Positions 54,208 through 62,186 of a stretch of DNA of 64,000 bases are shown piece after piece. The number at the start of each line of letters is the position of its first letter. The first letter of the stretch is position 1. The stretch comes from Nostoc indistinguendum CM1-VF10 (GTDB taxonomy: Bacteria > Cyanobacteriota > Cyanobacteriia > Cyanobacteriales > Nostocaceae), in assembly GCA_019359215.1 (NCBI GenBank), contig JAHHHS010000031.1:1-64000 (forward strand), given 5' to 3'. The notes beneath the pieces were generated by a model, which made no database searches, was not told where the DNA came from, and saw nothing but the letters and a program-made list of their open reading frames with translations. The position numbers and the translations under genes were made by a program.

Positions 54208-54822
54208 ATGACAGACTCGCAACCATCACAAGATGACCATGTAAACAGCAATGTCTACGACGGGCTACGCTTACGCTCTCTGAAACAATTAGCTTGGGCG
54301 ATCGAATCCTCCGTGGGACAGTTTAAGCTAATTTTGGTACGGTGTAATTATGCTAGCTTGCGCGATCGCTTAATCTCCAGATTGCGAGAAATTTGTCAAG
54401 TCAAAATTCGTGTCTTGGCAGTGCAGCAATCAAACAGAACTCTTTATACTGCGATTCAGGAAGAATTTAGCGCAGAAATACCAGCCTGTGTGATGGTTGT
54501 GGGTTTGGAATCAGTGCAGAATTTATCTGTGATGTTAACTTCTGCAAATCAGGTGCGGGAGGAGTTTCGCAAGAATTTTGCTTTTCCCTTAGTGTTGTGG
54601 ATTGACGATGAAATCTACAAGCAACTAATACAGCTTGCGCCAGATTTGGAAAGTTGGGCAACTACGAGAGATTTTGCCATATCAACACAGGAATTAGTAG
54701 ATTTTATCATCGAAACCGCTAATCAATGGTTTAGTAATAACTTAAAATTTAGCGTAGATGAATATCTTAAACTGGAAAATGAGTTAGAAGCGGCGCAAAG
54801 ATTCGGTAGTAATGCGTGTTGA
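54208..54822 (+). CDS. N-terminal part of a STAND/TPR-type ATPase-like protein
   Basis: 204 residues. After a 12-residue leader, residues about 14-24 (NVYDGLRLRSL) are encoded by a short dispersed repeat copy (54251-54281). The rest (LKQLAWAIESSVGQFKLILV, VMVVGLESVQNLSVML and FAFPLVLWIDDEIYKQLIQL) resembles the N-terminal P-loop-like domain of cyanobacterial TPR or NACHT proteins, but without a visible Walker A lysine. It stops at TGA 54820-54822 after ELEAAQRFGSNAC. The frame of the next large open stretch (55222-57258) is the same, so the two are halves of one damaged gene. Confidence 0.7.
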   Translation: MTDSQPSQDDHVNSNVYDGLRLRSLKQLAWAIESSVGQFKLILVRCNYASLRDRLISRLREICQVKIRVLAVQQSNRTLYTAIQEEFSAEIPACVMVVGLESVQNLSVMLTSANQVREEFRKNFAFPLVLWIDDEIYKQLIQLAPDLESWATTRDFAISTQELVDFIIETANQWFSNNLKFSVDEYLKLENELEAAQRFGSNAC

Positions 54823-54930
54823 CACCAGCTGGGTGGAAGAGTTGGGGAGACTTTTGGGAAATGGGGGAGATGAGGGCAGGGGGCAGGGGGCAGGAGCAGG
54901 CAAGAAGGGGATGAGGGGGAGTTAGAACTT

Positions 54931-55168
54931 CAAGTTTCGACCTCTGAACTCGGAAGTTCGACTTCTGAACTCGGACGTTCGACCTTTGAACTCGGAAGTT
55001 CGACCTCTGAACTCGGAAGTTCGACTTCTGAACTCGGACGTTCGACCTTTGAACTCGGAACTTCGACCTCTGAACTCGGACGTTCGACCTTTGAACTCGG
55101 AACTTCGACCTCTGAACTCGGAACTTCGACCTCAGAGGCTCAACGTTCAGCCTTTGAACTCGGAACTC
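54931..55168. repeat. 21-bp tandem array, about 11 copies
   Basis: Units such as GTTCGACTTCTGAACTCGGAC and GTTCGACCTTTGAACTCGGAA alternate, giving a 21-base period and partial 42-base order. In the frame of the downstream gene they encode the heptapeptide SSTSELG and variants RSTFELG, TSTSELG. The array lies exactly where the nucleotide-binding core of the STAND protein would be expected. A G-rich stretch (GGGGGCAGGGGGCAGGAGCA) precedes it at about 54880-54900. Confidence 0.85.
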
Positions 55169-55221
55169 CGCAATATTTAATATCCAGACTGAAAGAAAAC
55201 GAACAGCGCAACCTCCGCACG

Positions 55222-57258
55222 GTGTTAATTTTTGATCAATTTGAGGAATTTTTCTTTGTTTACACCGAACCTGCACAAAGGAAGCAATTCTTTGAGTTTC
55301 TGGGAGAGTGTCTGAATGTTCTATCGGTGAAAGTTATCTTATCGCTGCGGGTAGATTACATCCATTACTTGCTAGAGTGCAATGATTTGTCCAGCCTCAA
55401 GATTATTGGCAATGACATTCTCAGTAATAATGTGCTTTACAAGTTGGGGAATTTCTCGCGTGCTGATGCGAAGTCAATTATTCAGCGTTTAACTGAAAAT
55501 ACTAGTTTCCGCTTGGAATGTGCTTTAGTTCAACAACTGGTGCAAGATTTAGCCGGGGAATTGGGTGAAGTTCGTCCCATTGAGTTGCAGGTTGTGGGGG
55601 CGCAACTGCAAACGAAGAATATTACAACTCTGGCAGAATATCGCAAGGGTGGCACTAAAGACGAATTGGTTAAGCGTTATTTGGATGAAGTTGTTAATGA
55701 TTGCGGTGAAGAAAATCAGCAAGCAGCAGACATATTACTGTATTTACTGACGGATGACAAAGGAACTCGCCCCCTAAAGACTCGTGCTGAATTGGAACGC
55801 GATTTACTCCCGTACTTCTCGGAGATCCCCCCAACCCCCCTTAAAAAGGGGGGCTTAATTTCTTCAACCCCCTTTTTAAGGGGGTCGCCGCAGGCGGGGG
55901 GATCAGAAACTAGGGCAAAACAAGCTTTTGAAATCAGTAAATTAGATTTAGTGTTAGAGATTTTTGTCCAATCTGGCTTGGTGGTTTTGCTACCAGAAAA
56001 CCCGGCTGACCGTTATCAACTGGTACATGACTACATCGCCGCCTTTATCCGCCAGCAACAAGAACCGAAGTTAAAGCAGGTAATGGCGGAACTGGAAAAG
56101 GAACGAGAACAAAGAAAACTGAGTGACACGAAACTGAATAACTTTCTCAAACGCGCCCTTTTTGGTTCCGTAGCCGCAGGATTAGTATTAGCTGGGCTAG
56201 CAGGGTTATCATGGCGATCGGCACTAGAGGCAAATGAGCAAAGAAAACAAGCCGATATTAATGAAATGAACGCCCTGAATAATTCTTCAGAAGCCTTTTT
56301 TGTCTCTGGACAACATCCAGATGCTTTAATAGCAGCCTTAAAAGCAAGTGAAAAACTCAAACGCACACCTTCGGCGCTAGAAAGAAGCGATACCCGAATG
56401 CGAACTGTGGCAACTTTACAGCAAGCGGTTTACTTAAAGCCAAATGAAAGGAAAGAAAATCGAGCGTTCGAGGTAAATACTTTAGAAGGGCATAGCAGTA
56501 GGGTCTATAGCGTCGGATTCAGCCCTGATGGCAAGACACTGGCTTCTGGCAGTGAAGACAAGACCGTGATTTTATGGGACTTGGATTTCAATGGTTTATT
56601 ACTTAGTGGTTGCAACTTGCTCAATAATTACCTCATTGCCCATCCTGAAGTGTTAGAAGAGTTGCAATCATGCCAAAGTCCATTGCAGTTGGCGCAAGGG
56701 GCGACAGTGTTAGTCATCCAAGGTGAGAAGTTAGCGCGAAATGATGATATTGATGGCGCTATTGAAAAGTTCAACAAAGCACAGCAGTGGGATAATAAAT
56801 TAAAGTTTGATTCCCAGCCGAGAGCGAAAGAGTTCGCTAACAAAGGCAAGGTTGAACGCTTAGTTAATGAAGGAAATAGCCGCTTGGAAGAGAAAAAGTT
56901 TAAGGAAGCGTTAGCGGCTTACACCGCAGCCCTCAAATTTGATCCAAAAGCCGAAATTCCTACAAGTTCTTGGAATAGACTATGCAGGGACGGGAGTCTG
57001 CAAAAACAAGCCGCCGATGTTTTACCAGCCTGTGAAAAAGCCGTTGCCCTTGCACGTGAAGATGGCAACATTCGTGATAGTCGTGGCTTGGCTAGGGCGC
57101 TGACAGGCGACACCCAAGGGGCGATTGAGGACTTTGAAGCATACATCGCCCAGATTGACGATAAAAATAGTAAAGCACAACGGCAGCGCTGGGTAAAAGA
57201 TTTACGGGCAGGGAAGAATCCGTTTACAGATGCAGAGCTTAAAAACCTACAGAATTAG
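55222..57258 (+). pseudogene. C-terminal part of a STAND/WD40/TPR protein
   Basis: The GTG at 55222 is inside a longer open frame coming out of the 21-bp array (LISRLKENEQRNLRTVLIFD), so it is not a natural start. Visible parts: Walker B-like VLIFDQFEEFFFVYTEP, the winged-helix region of nSTAND ATPases (LRVDYIHYLLECNDLSSLK, VRPIELQVVGAQL), a membrane-like segment (LFGSVAAGLVLAGLAGLSW, near 315-333) and a single WD40 repeat (LEGHSSRVYSVGFSPDGKTL). A helical TPR end follows (LVNEGNSRLEEKKFKEALAA). Walker A is absent and only one WD40 unit remains. A dispersed repeat is inserted in frame at 55817-55910. Confidence 0.78.
55817..55910. repeat. In-frame dispersed repeat inside the STAND coding region
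   Basis: CCCCCTTAAAAAGGGGGG and CCCCCTTTTTAAGGGGG in inverted arrangement, adding about 30 residues (PPTPLKKGGLISSTPFLRGS) without breaking the frame. The same CCCCCTCTTTTTAAGGGGGG core is in the element at 61231-61401. Confidence 0.75.
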
Positions 57259-57370
57259 GTAATTGAGCATAGCGGCTTGCCGCAGGCTACCGCAAAGTAC
57301 TGGCTTTGGGCGCAAAGGGAAGAAAGAAGAAAGAGATATATAATTTTCACAAATGATTTAGGATTGCTAT

Positions 57371-58111
57371 ATGAGTCTATATTGTCTAGTTCACGGTGCC
57401 TTCCAAGCCACTTGGTGTTGGGATTTGCTAACTCCCTATTTAGAAGCACAGGGTCACAAAACCATAGCAATGGATTTGCCAATTGAAAATGCATCTGCTA
57501 CTTTGTCCCAATTTGCAGATGTAATAATTCAAGCACTGCCAAAAACTGATGATATTGTCCTAGTCGGTCACTCAATGGCTGGTACAATAATTCCCTTAAT
57601 TGCAGAAGCGGTAAAAGTCCGTCAACTAGTATTTGTGGCTGCGCTGATACCTTATCCGGGAATCAGTACACTCGATCAATTTTCTCATCGTCTTGATGCT
57701 GATACGCTTAAATCATTCAATTACCAGCCAAAAGAGCCAAGTAAACTCGAACAGTTCCACAATGAACCTGAGATGTTTGAACCAGCTTCCGTAGGCAAAG
57801 ATTATTCAGACGAAGCAGTATTAAAAGATTTTTTCTATCATGATTGTCAACCAGATGTAGCACAGTGGGCAATCTCGAAAAGTCGTTCGCAACAATCTAT
57901 GGCATATATTTTTGAAACGAATCCTCTAAAAGCTTTGCCGCATATTGAGCGTAAATATATTGTTTGTACCGATGACCGAATATTGTCTCCTACATGGTCA
58001 CGCTACGCTGCACGCAAGCGCTTAGGAGTCGATGCCATTGAGCTACCTTCTGGACATTGCCCGCATCTGTCTTGTCCTGACCTTCTTGCTTCAGTATTAA
58101 CTACTGATTAA
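57371..58111 (+). CDS. Alpha/beta hydrolase
   Basis: 246 residues, intact. LVHGAFQATWCWDLLTPYL is the oxyanion-hole region (HGAF near 8-11). The nucleophile elbow VGHSMAG gives Ser68, and the catalytic His lies in SGHCPHLSCP near the C-terminus; an Asp in CTDDRILSP precedes it. Similar to the esterase/hydroxynitrile-lyase-like group (methylesterase family). Substrate unknown. ATG 57371 follows a short AT-rich gap after the STAND gene. Confidence 0.88.
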   Translation: MSLYCLVHGAFQATWCWDLLTPYLEAQGHKTIAMDLPIENASATLSQFADVIIQALPKTDDIVLVGHSMAGTIIPLIAEAVKVRQLVFVAALIPYPGISTLDQFSHRLDADTLKSFNYQPKEPSKLEQFHNEPEMFEPASVGKDYSDEAVLKDFFYHDCQPDVAQWAISKSRSQQSMAYIFETNPLKALPHIERKYIVCTDDRILSPTWSRYAARKRLGVDAIELPSGHCPHLSCPDLLASVLTTD

Positions 58112-58150
58112 TTGTTTTACGAGAGTCTAGTTATTTCTTATGCCCTATCG

Positions 58151-58243
58151 GCAAGAGCAAGTATTCTCTATTCTGAAGATATGGAAGATGGGTTAGTAGT
58201 AGCTGGTCAATTAAATATTGCGAATCAATTTAAAAAAGACTAG
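58151..58243 (+). pseudogene. C-terminal remnant of a PIN/VapC-type toxin
   Basis: 31 codons: ARASILYSEDMEDGLVVAGQ then LNIANQFKKD and a stop. The YSEDM-DG-V--G-L-I-NPF-like pattern is the C-terminus of VapC-type PIN nucleases. Nothing upstream completes it. It sits 40 bases from the end of tRNA-Val. Confidence 0.6.
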
Positions 58244-58282
58244 AAACCACATATAAGTTGTTTCTAGCCTTAATTGAGTTAA

Positions 58283-58355
<73 letters not shown>

Positions 58356-58475
58356 GTTTGACTAATCCTTAATTAATATAGCAAAAGATTTCGCATTGCG
58401 CTAGTAGTTTTAAGAAATTCTTTTTTTCTCTTATACTGACTCAGTATTCTGTTACTCAGAGAGGAAGGATTTAAG

Positions 58476-59063
58476 ATGCCCTCTGGCCGAACGCACGATC
58501 GCATTACTATGTATGCTCTGCCGTTCGTGGCGGGTGTTACTTTGTGGCAGACTCGCAGTAGTAATGCAACTTTGTTGGTTGCAGGCGGGTTTCTATTTGG
58601 AGGGCTGATGTTTGGCCCCGATTTGGATATTTACTCTGTGCAATTTCAACGCTGGGGTTTCTTGCGCTGGATTTGGCTGCCTTATCAAAAAAGTCTGCGA
58701 CATCGTTCTTTTTTATCTCACGGGCCGATTATTGGCACGATTCTGCGAATACTTTATCTCGGCTGTTTGCTAGCTATCTCGGCAATTTTGGTTTTGGCGA
58801 TCGCTGGAAGGTTATGGAATCTGAGCTTTACTTGGCAGGATTTGGGTGGAACTGTGGGGCGATCGCTCGTGCAATACGATACTGAATATATTGCTCTGTT
58901 TTTAGGGCTGGAACTCGGTGCAATGAGTCATTCTCTCAGCGATTGGAGTGGTTCGGCATACAAGCGCTTTCAAAAACAGGGGGTTCGGGGGTTGCTTCCT
59001 AGTGACAAAATTAAGAAGCGTAAAGTTACAAGTCGCAGTCGTCGGCCAAAATTGAAAAAATAA
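58476..59063 (+). CDS. DUF2227 putative metal-binding membrane protein
   Basis: 195 residues. MPSGRTHDRITMYALPF, then GGLMFGPDLDIYS, LRHRSFLSHGPIIGTILRIL and LGAMSHSLSDWSG: the conserved His and Asp residues (THD, PDLD, HRSFLSHGP, SHSLSD) are the signature of DUF2227, related to membrane metal-dependent hydrolases (YdjM-like). Four membrane helices. The basic C-terminus (KIKKRKVTSRSRRPKLKK) is cytoplasmic. Function unknown. Confidence 0.85.
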   Translation: MPSGRTHDRITMYALPFVAGVTLWQTRSSNATLLVAGGFLFGGLMFGPDLDIYSVQFQRWGFLRWIWLPYQKSLRHRSFLSHGPIIGTILRILYLGCLLAISAILVLAIAGRLWNLSFTWQDLGGTVGRSLVQYDTEYIALFLGLELGAMSHSLSDWSGSAYKRFQKQGVRGLLPSDKIKKRKVTSRSRRPKLKK

Positions 59064-59103
59064 TTTTTTAAACGCAAAGGGACGCTGAGGGAAGCGCAGA
59101 GGT

Positions 59104-59919
59104 ATGGAAAATCAAAATGAGAGTTTGGCGGCGTTGCAGGAATTGATTGAGGTGGTGGCAAAATTGCGATCGCCTGATGGTGGTTGTCCGTGGGATTTGG
59201 CCCAAACTCCTGAAACGCTGACGCCTTATGTGATCGAGGAAGCTTATGAGGTGGTGGATGCAATTAAGAGTGGCGATAAAAGTGCGATCGCAGAAGAGTT
59301 AGGTGATTTATTATTACAGGTGGTATTGCAAGCCCAAATTGCTAGCGAATCTGGACAATTTTCCCTAAAAGAAATAACTCAGGGGATTTCCCAAAAGTTG
59401 ATTCGCCGTCATCCCCATGTTTTTGGTGATGTTTCAGTGACAAGTGTGGATGAGGTGCAGCAAAATTGGGAACAAATCAAAGCTGCGGAAAAAGGCGGAG
59501 CATCTCCAGAGGCGCAAAAACTTAGTGCTAAACTCGGTCGTTATGGGCGCACTCTTCCCCCACTGACGGCGGCGATGAAAATTTCTCAAAAGGCTGCGGC
59601 TATCGGGTTTGAATGGGAAAATATTCAGGGCGTTTGGGATAAGTTTCATGAAGAATTGGGGGAGTTTCAACAGGCTTTAGCTGAGGAAACACCAGAACGG
59701 CAAGAAGCAGAATTAGGCGATTTACTGTTTGCAGTTATTCAGCTAGCCCGTTGGCATAATCTTGACCCTAGTGCTGCTTTGCAAGGCACAAATCAGCGAT
59801 TTGTCCAGCGATTAGAAAAAATGGAGGCAGTTGTTGACCGCCCCCTCTCTGATTACAGTTTAGATGAGTTAGAAAAGTTATGGCAACAGGCAAAAGCCCA
59901 ACTTGCCAAAGAAAGTTGA
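59104..59919 (+). CDS. mazG: Nucleoside triphosphate pyrophosphohydrolase MazG
   Basis: 271 residues. House-cleaning enzyme that hydrolyses NTPs to NMP and pyrophosphate. Two all-alpha MazG domains: the first with GGCPWDLAQTPETLTPYVIE and the metal-binding EEAYEVVDAI...EELGDLLLQVVLQ. The second has WDKFHEELGEFQQAL and EAELGDLLFAVIQLARW. A 40-base gap separates it from the DUF2227 gene, so co-transcription is likely. Confidence 0.95.
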   Translation: MENQNESLAALQELIEVVAKLRSPDGGCPWDLAQTPETLTPYVIEEAYEVVDAIKSGDKSAIAEELGDLLLQVVLQAQIASESGQFSLKEITQGISQKLIRRHPHVFGDVSVTSVDEVQQNWEQIKAAEKGGASPEAQKLSAKLGRYGRTLPPLTAAMKISQKAAAIGFEWENIQGVWDKFHEELGEFQQALAEETPERQEAELGDLLFAVIQLARWHNLDPSAALQGTNQRFVQRLEKMEAVVDRPLSDYSLDELEKLWQQAKAQLAKES

Positions 59920-59963
59920 TGAGTAATTAAGCTCATCCACTCCTAAAAGGGGATGGGATTTCA

Positions 59964-59999
59964 CGTTGACGGTTGACGGTTAACAGTCAACCGTCAACG
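59964..59999. repeat. Long inverted repeat after mazG
   Basis: CGTTGACGGTTGAC-GGTTAACA-GTCAACCGTCAACG, perfect 14-bp arms and an 8-nt loop. It has no T-run, so a dispersed palindrome is more likely than a simple terminator. Confidence 0.7.
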
Positions 60000-60060
60000 G
60001 CGTCGGGGCGTTTCTCATCCCATCTTTAAAAAGAGTGGTTTTCCCGAGGTCTTTTTATAA

Positions 60061-60344
60061 CTACAATTTGATAGTAACCGTCTTAACTTCGGTATATTGC
60101 TGCAAGCCATATTTCCCTAGTTCTCGACCAGTACCAGATTGCTTAAATCTACCGAGGGGCGCAGCAGCACTGCCCTTGGTTAAAGAATATGGCATCGTGG
60201 AAACTTGCGATCGCAGCATCCATGTCAGCATCAGCAAAGACGATGTTGGGACTTTTACCACCCAATTCCAATTACCCACTCATTGTTTATCAGCAACTGG
60301 GTTGGGCCAATCTTGACCTGTTGTCCTGGTACTCTTGCTGTCTA
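60061..60344 (-). pseudogene. Aldehyde dehydrogenase remnant with two internal deletions
   Basis: On the minus strand three blocks of an ALDH follow one another. An N-terminal block reads VKIGPTQLLINNEWV. Next is the region up to the catalytic Cys (LELGGKSPNIVFADADMDAA, then FFNQGQCC). Last is the C-terminal block GRFKQSGTGRELGKYGLQQY-TEVKTVTIKL ending at 60061. The roughly 400 residues between these blocks are gone and the last junction changes frame. A complete ALDH is about 490 residues. Clearly non-functional. Confidence 0.85.
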
Positions 60345-60737
60345 ATGAGGGTTTCAGCTTATCCCAAACTCAGGTTAATAAAGTAAATACATCAGTAGCG
60401 CTTAAGGTGCTACTTTTTCCCGAAACTGGTTACCAGGAAAACCATTGATGATGCAGTATTGAAATTCTGCTACAGCCAGTTATTTACTCACTTCTGAAAA
60501 AATGTTGTACTACATTCCGTAAAATCTCATAATCAAGCTGTATCTAACATAAAGCCTCGTTTTCATCAGCCCAGCCATACCCGAGGATTTCTCCAATCAA
60601 AACTTGACTGGTGCAAACTTTAGACAAACGATACCGGAGTAAGAGTAAAAAAAGTATGCAAGATTGACAATTTCTAACTTTTAACACCATTTTCCGAAAA
60701 TCATGATCAGTTACCTTCACTTTGTTAGCTGCAACGC

Positions 60738-61055
60738 ATGAGCAAGAAGAGACAAACGCTCAAAGCCACTCCCAAAGGTTTAGAACAAGCTGAGAAAGCT
60801 CTCAAAAGATTGCATGGAACACAATTAAGTTTTGCTAATTACTTAGCAGGTGTAGTCGGTCGCAGTACTATTCAAAAATTTTTTCAAGGACAGGAAATTA
60901 AAGTTGACAAGTTTAAAGAAATTTGTAAAGCACTAACGCTTGAGTCTGATTGGGAAGTAATCGCAGGTTTGACCAATTTTCCTGACCAATTTGATTTCCC
61001 AGATAATCAGCCACCCAAAAATGGAAATTTACAGAGAAACGATGGCTCAGTCTAG
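60738..61055 (+). CDS. Orphan N-terminal helix-turn-helix-like domain of a NACHT/WD40-type protein
   Basis: 105 residues: LKATPKGLEQAEKALKRLHG, LSFANYLAGVVGRSTIQKFF and IKVDKFKEICKALTLESDWE. This resembles the short helical N-terminal domain that precedes NACHT or NB-ARC ATPase domains in many cyanobacterial signalling proteins. Here it stops after a Pro/Asn-rich tail with no ATPase behind it. Either a free-standing small protein or a remnant. Confidence 0.6.
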   Translation: MSKKRQTLKATPKGLEQAEKALKRLHGTQLSFANYLAGVVGRSTIQKFFQGQEIKVDKFKEICKALTLESDWEVIAGLTNFPDQFDFPDNQPPKNGNLQRNDGSV

Positions 61056-61230
61056 TACGTTACGGCATAAATAGAGCAACGATTGAAAATCCTCAAAGAG
61101 CTTATTCTATAGTACTTTTGACTTTTGACTTTCGACATTTGACTTCCGTCTTGCGGTACTACGCTCCTCTTCCAAGCAGGGGCTTATGACAAAATTAACC
61201 CCATATACTACTTATTGCTTACGTTTAGAG

Positions 61231-61401
61231 CTTAGAGGATGTTTGAAAAGTCCTTTTGTTGGTATCAAAAATTTTAGATCCCTCTAAATCTCCCGATAAA
61301 TTGGGAGACTTTGATTCCGGTCCCCCTCTTTTTAAGGGGGGTTAGGGGGGATCTGAAAGTGCCTAAAGTCACAGCGGAACACTTTTCAAACAACCTCTTA
61401 G
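61231..61401. mobile_element. MITE-like element, 171 bases
   Basis: Terminal inverted repeats CTTAGAGGATGTTTGAAAAGT (61231-61251) and its near-perfect reverse complement (61381-61401, 19 of 21 matching). No coding capacity. Inside are a CTCCCGATAAATTGGGAG hairpin and the CCCCCTCTTTTTAAGGGGGG core also found inside the STAND gene. Flanks show no clear long target duplication. Confidence 0.7.
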
Positions 61402-62186
61402 AGATATTACTTGTAATTAAGCAATTGGAGCATTATCTAATCAGCCAAGTTGCGGGTTATTACGCAAACGAGATACAGCAAAATATAAAGAATACATCAA
61501 GCTCAGGGCTTGTATAGTAAGTAAGTAAGCGAGAATAAATCAAACTATATTAAGTAATATAAAATATCTTGAAATTAGCTTGTAGGTAAGAATTTAGCCC
61601 TGATTTTAGCACTAAAATTATCATTGTAAATCTTTAATTATTTACGCCGATCTACTTAGATTTATTAGCCATAACATAAAGATTCTGCAAAAATCTTTAT
61701 TGGAATATAGACATACAAACAAGTTTTCGGTATTTAATTATTATCAGGTTATTTGGATGTTTCCTATTTTCAAGTGTCGAATAATAGATTATTTTTCTTT
61801 ATTAACACTCTTAAAGAATGTTTTAAAATTTCCGAAGCGTATAATTTTGCACTTCTTACTTAAAACAACTGCAAGAAAAAATTTAGGTTTCAGCCATATA
61901 CTGAGATGTTTTTTGTGTTGGCATTTGAAAGTAAAAGACTTGAGTGCCAATGGGTACTAACACCGACGCCGATGATTTTAGCAGTTCACGCACAGGCGAC
62001 TACCTAACTATTTAGGTCATCTGCAAAAGCCCACGAAAAATCTAACCCCCTTCCCGATAGCAGAAGCAGAAAATTCAAAATTTCTCTTCTTCTATGAGAA
62101 AGATTTTCCAAATTCCGTAAAAGTCTGGTATAAAACGACCCAGAGTCGTAATATTTTACACCGCCAAAAACATTGGAGTAACCTCA
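61402..62186. other. Gene-free AT-rich stretch
   Basis: No convincing gene; an 86-codon open frame at 61700-61960 is AT-driven and lacks a ribosome-binding site. The right end is the leader of the beta-helix gene, with GGAG at 62175-62178. Confidence 0.5.

Noticed and set aside
54767..55276. Open frame on the minus strand rich in RVQRSNV repeats
   Set aside because: Antisense reading of the 21-bp array; the + frame joins the conserved STAND sequence, so the minus frame is a shadow.
61700..61960. 86-codon open frame with many Phe, Ile and Leu
   Set aside because: Composition follows from AT-rich DNA; no start signal and no recognisable motif.
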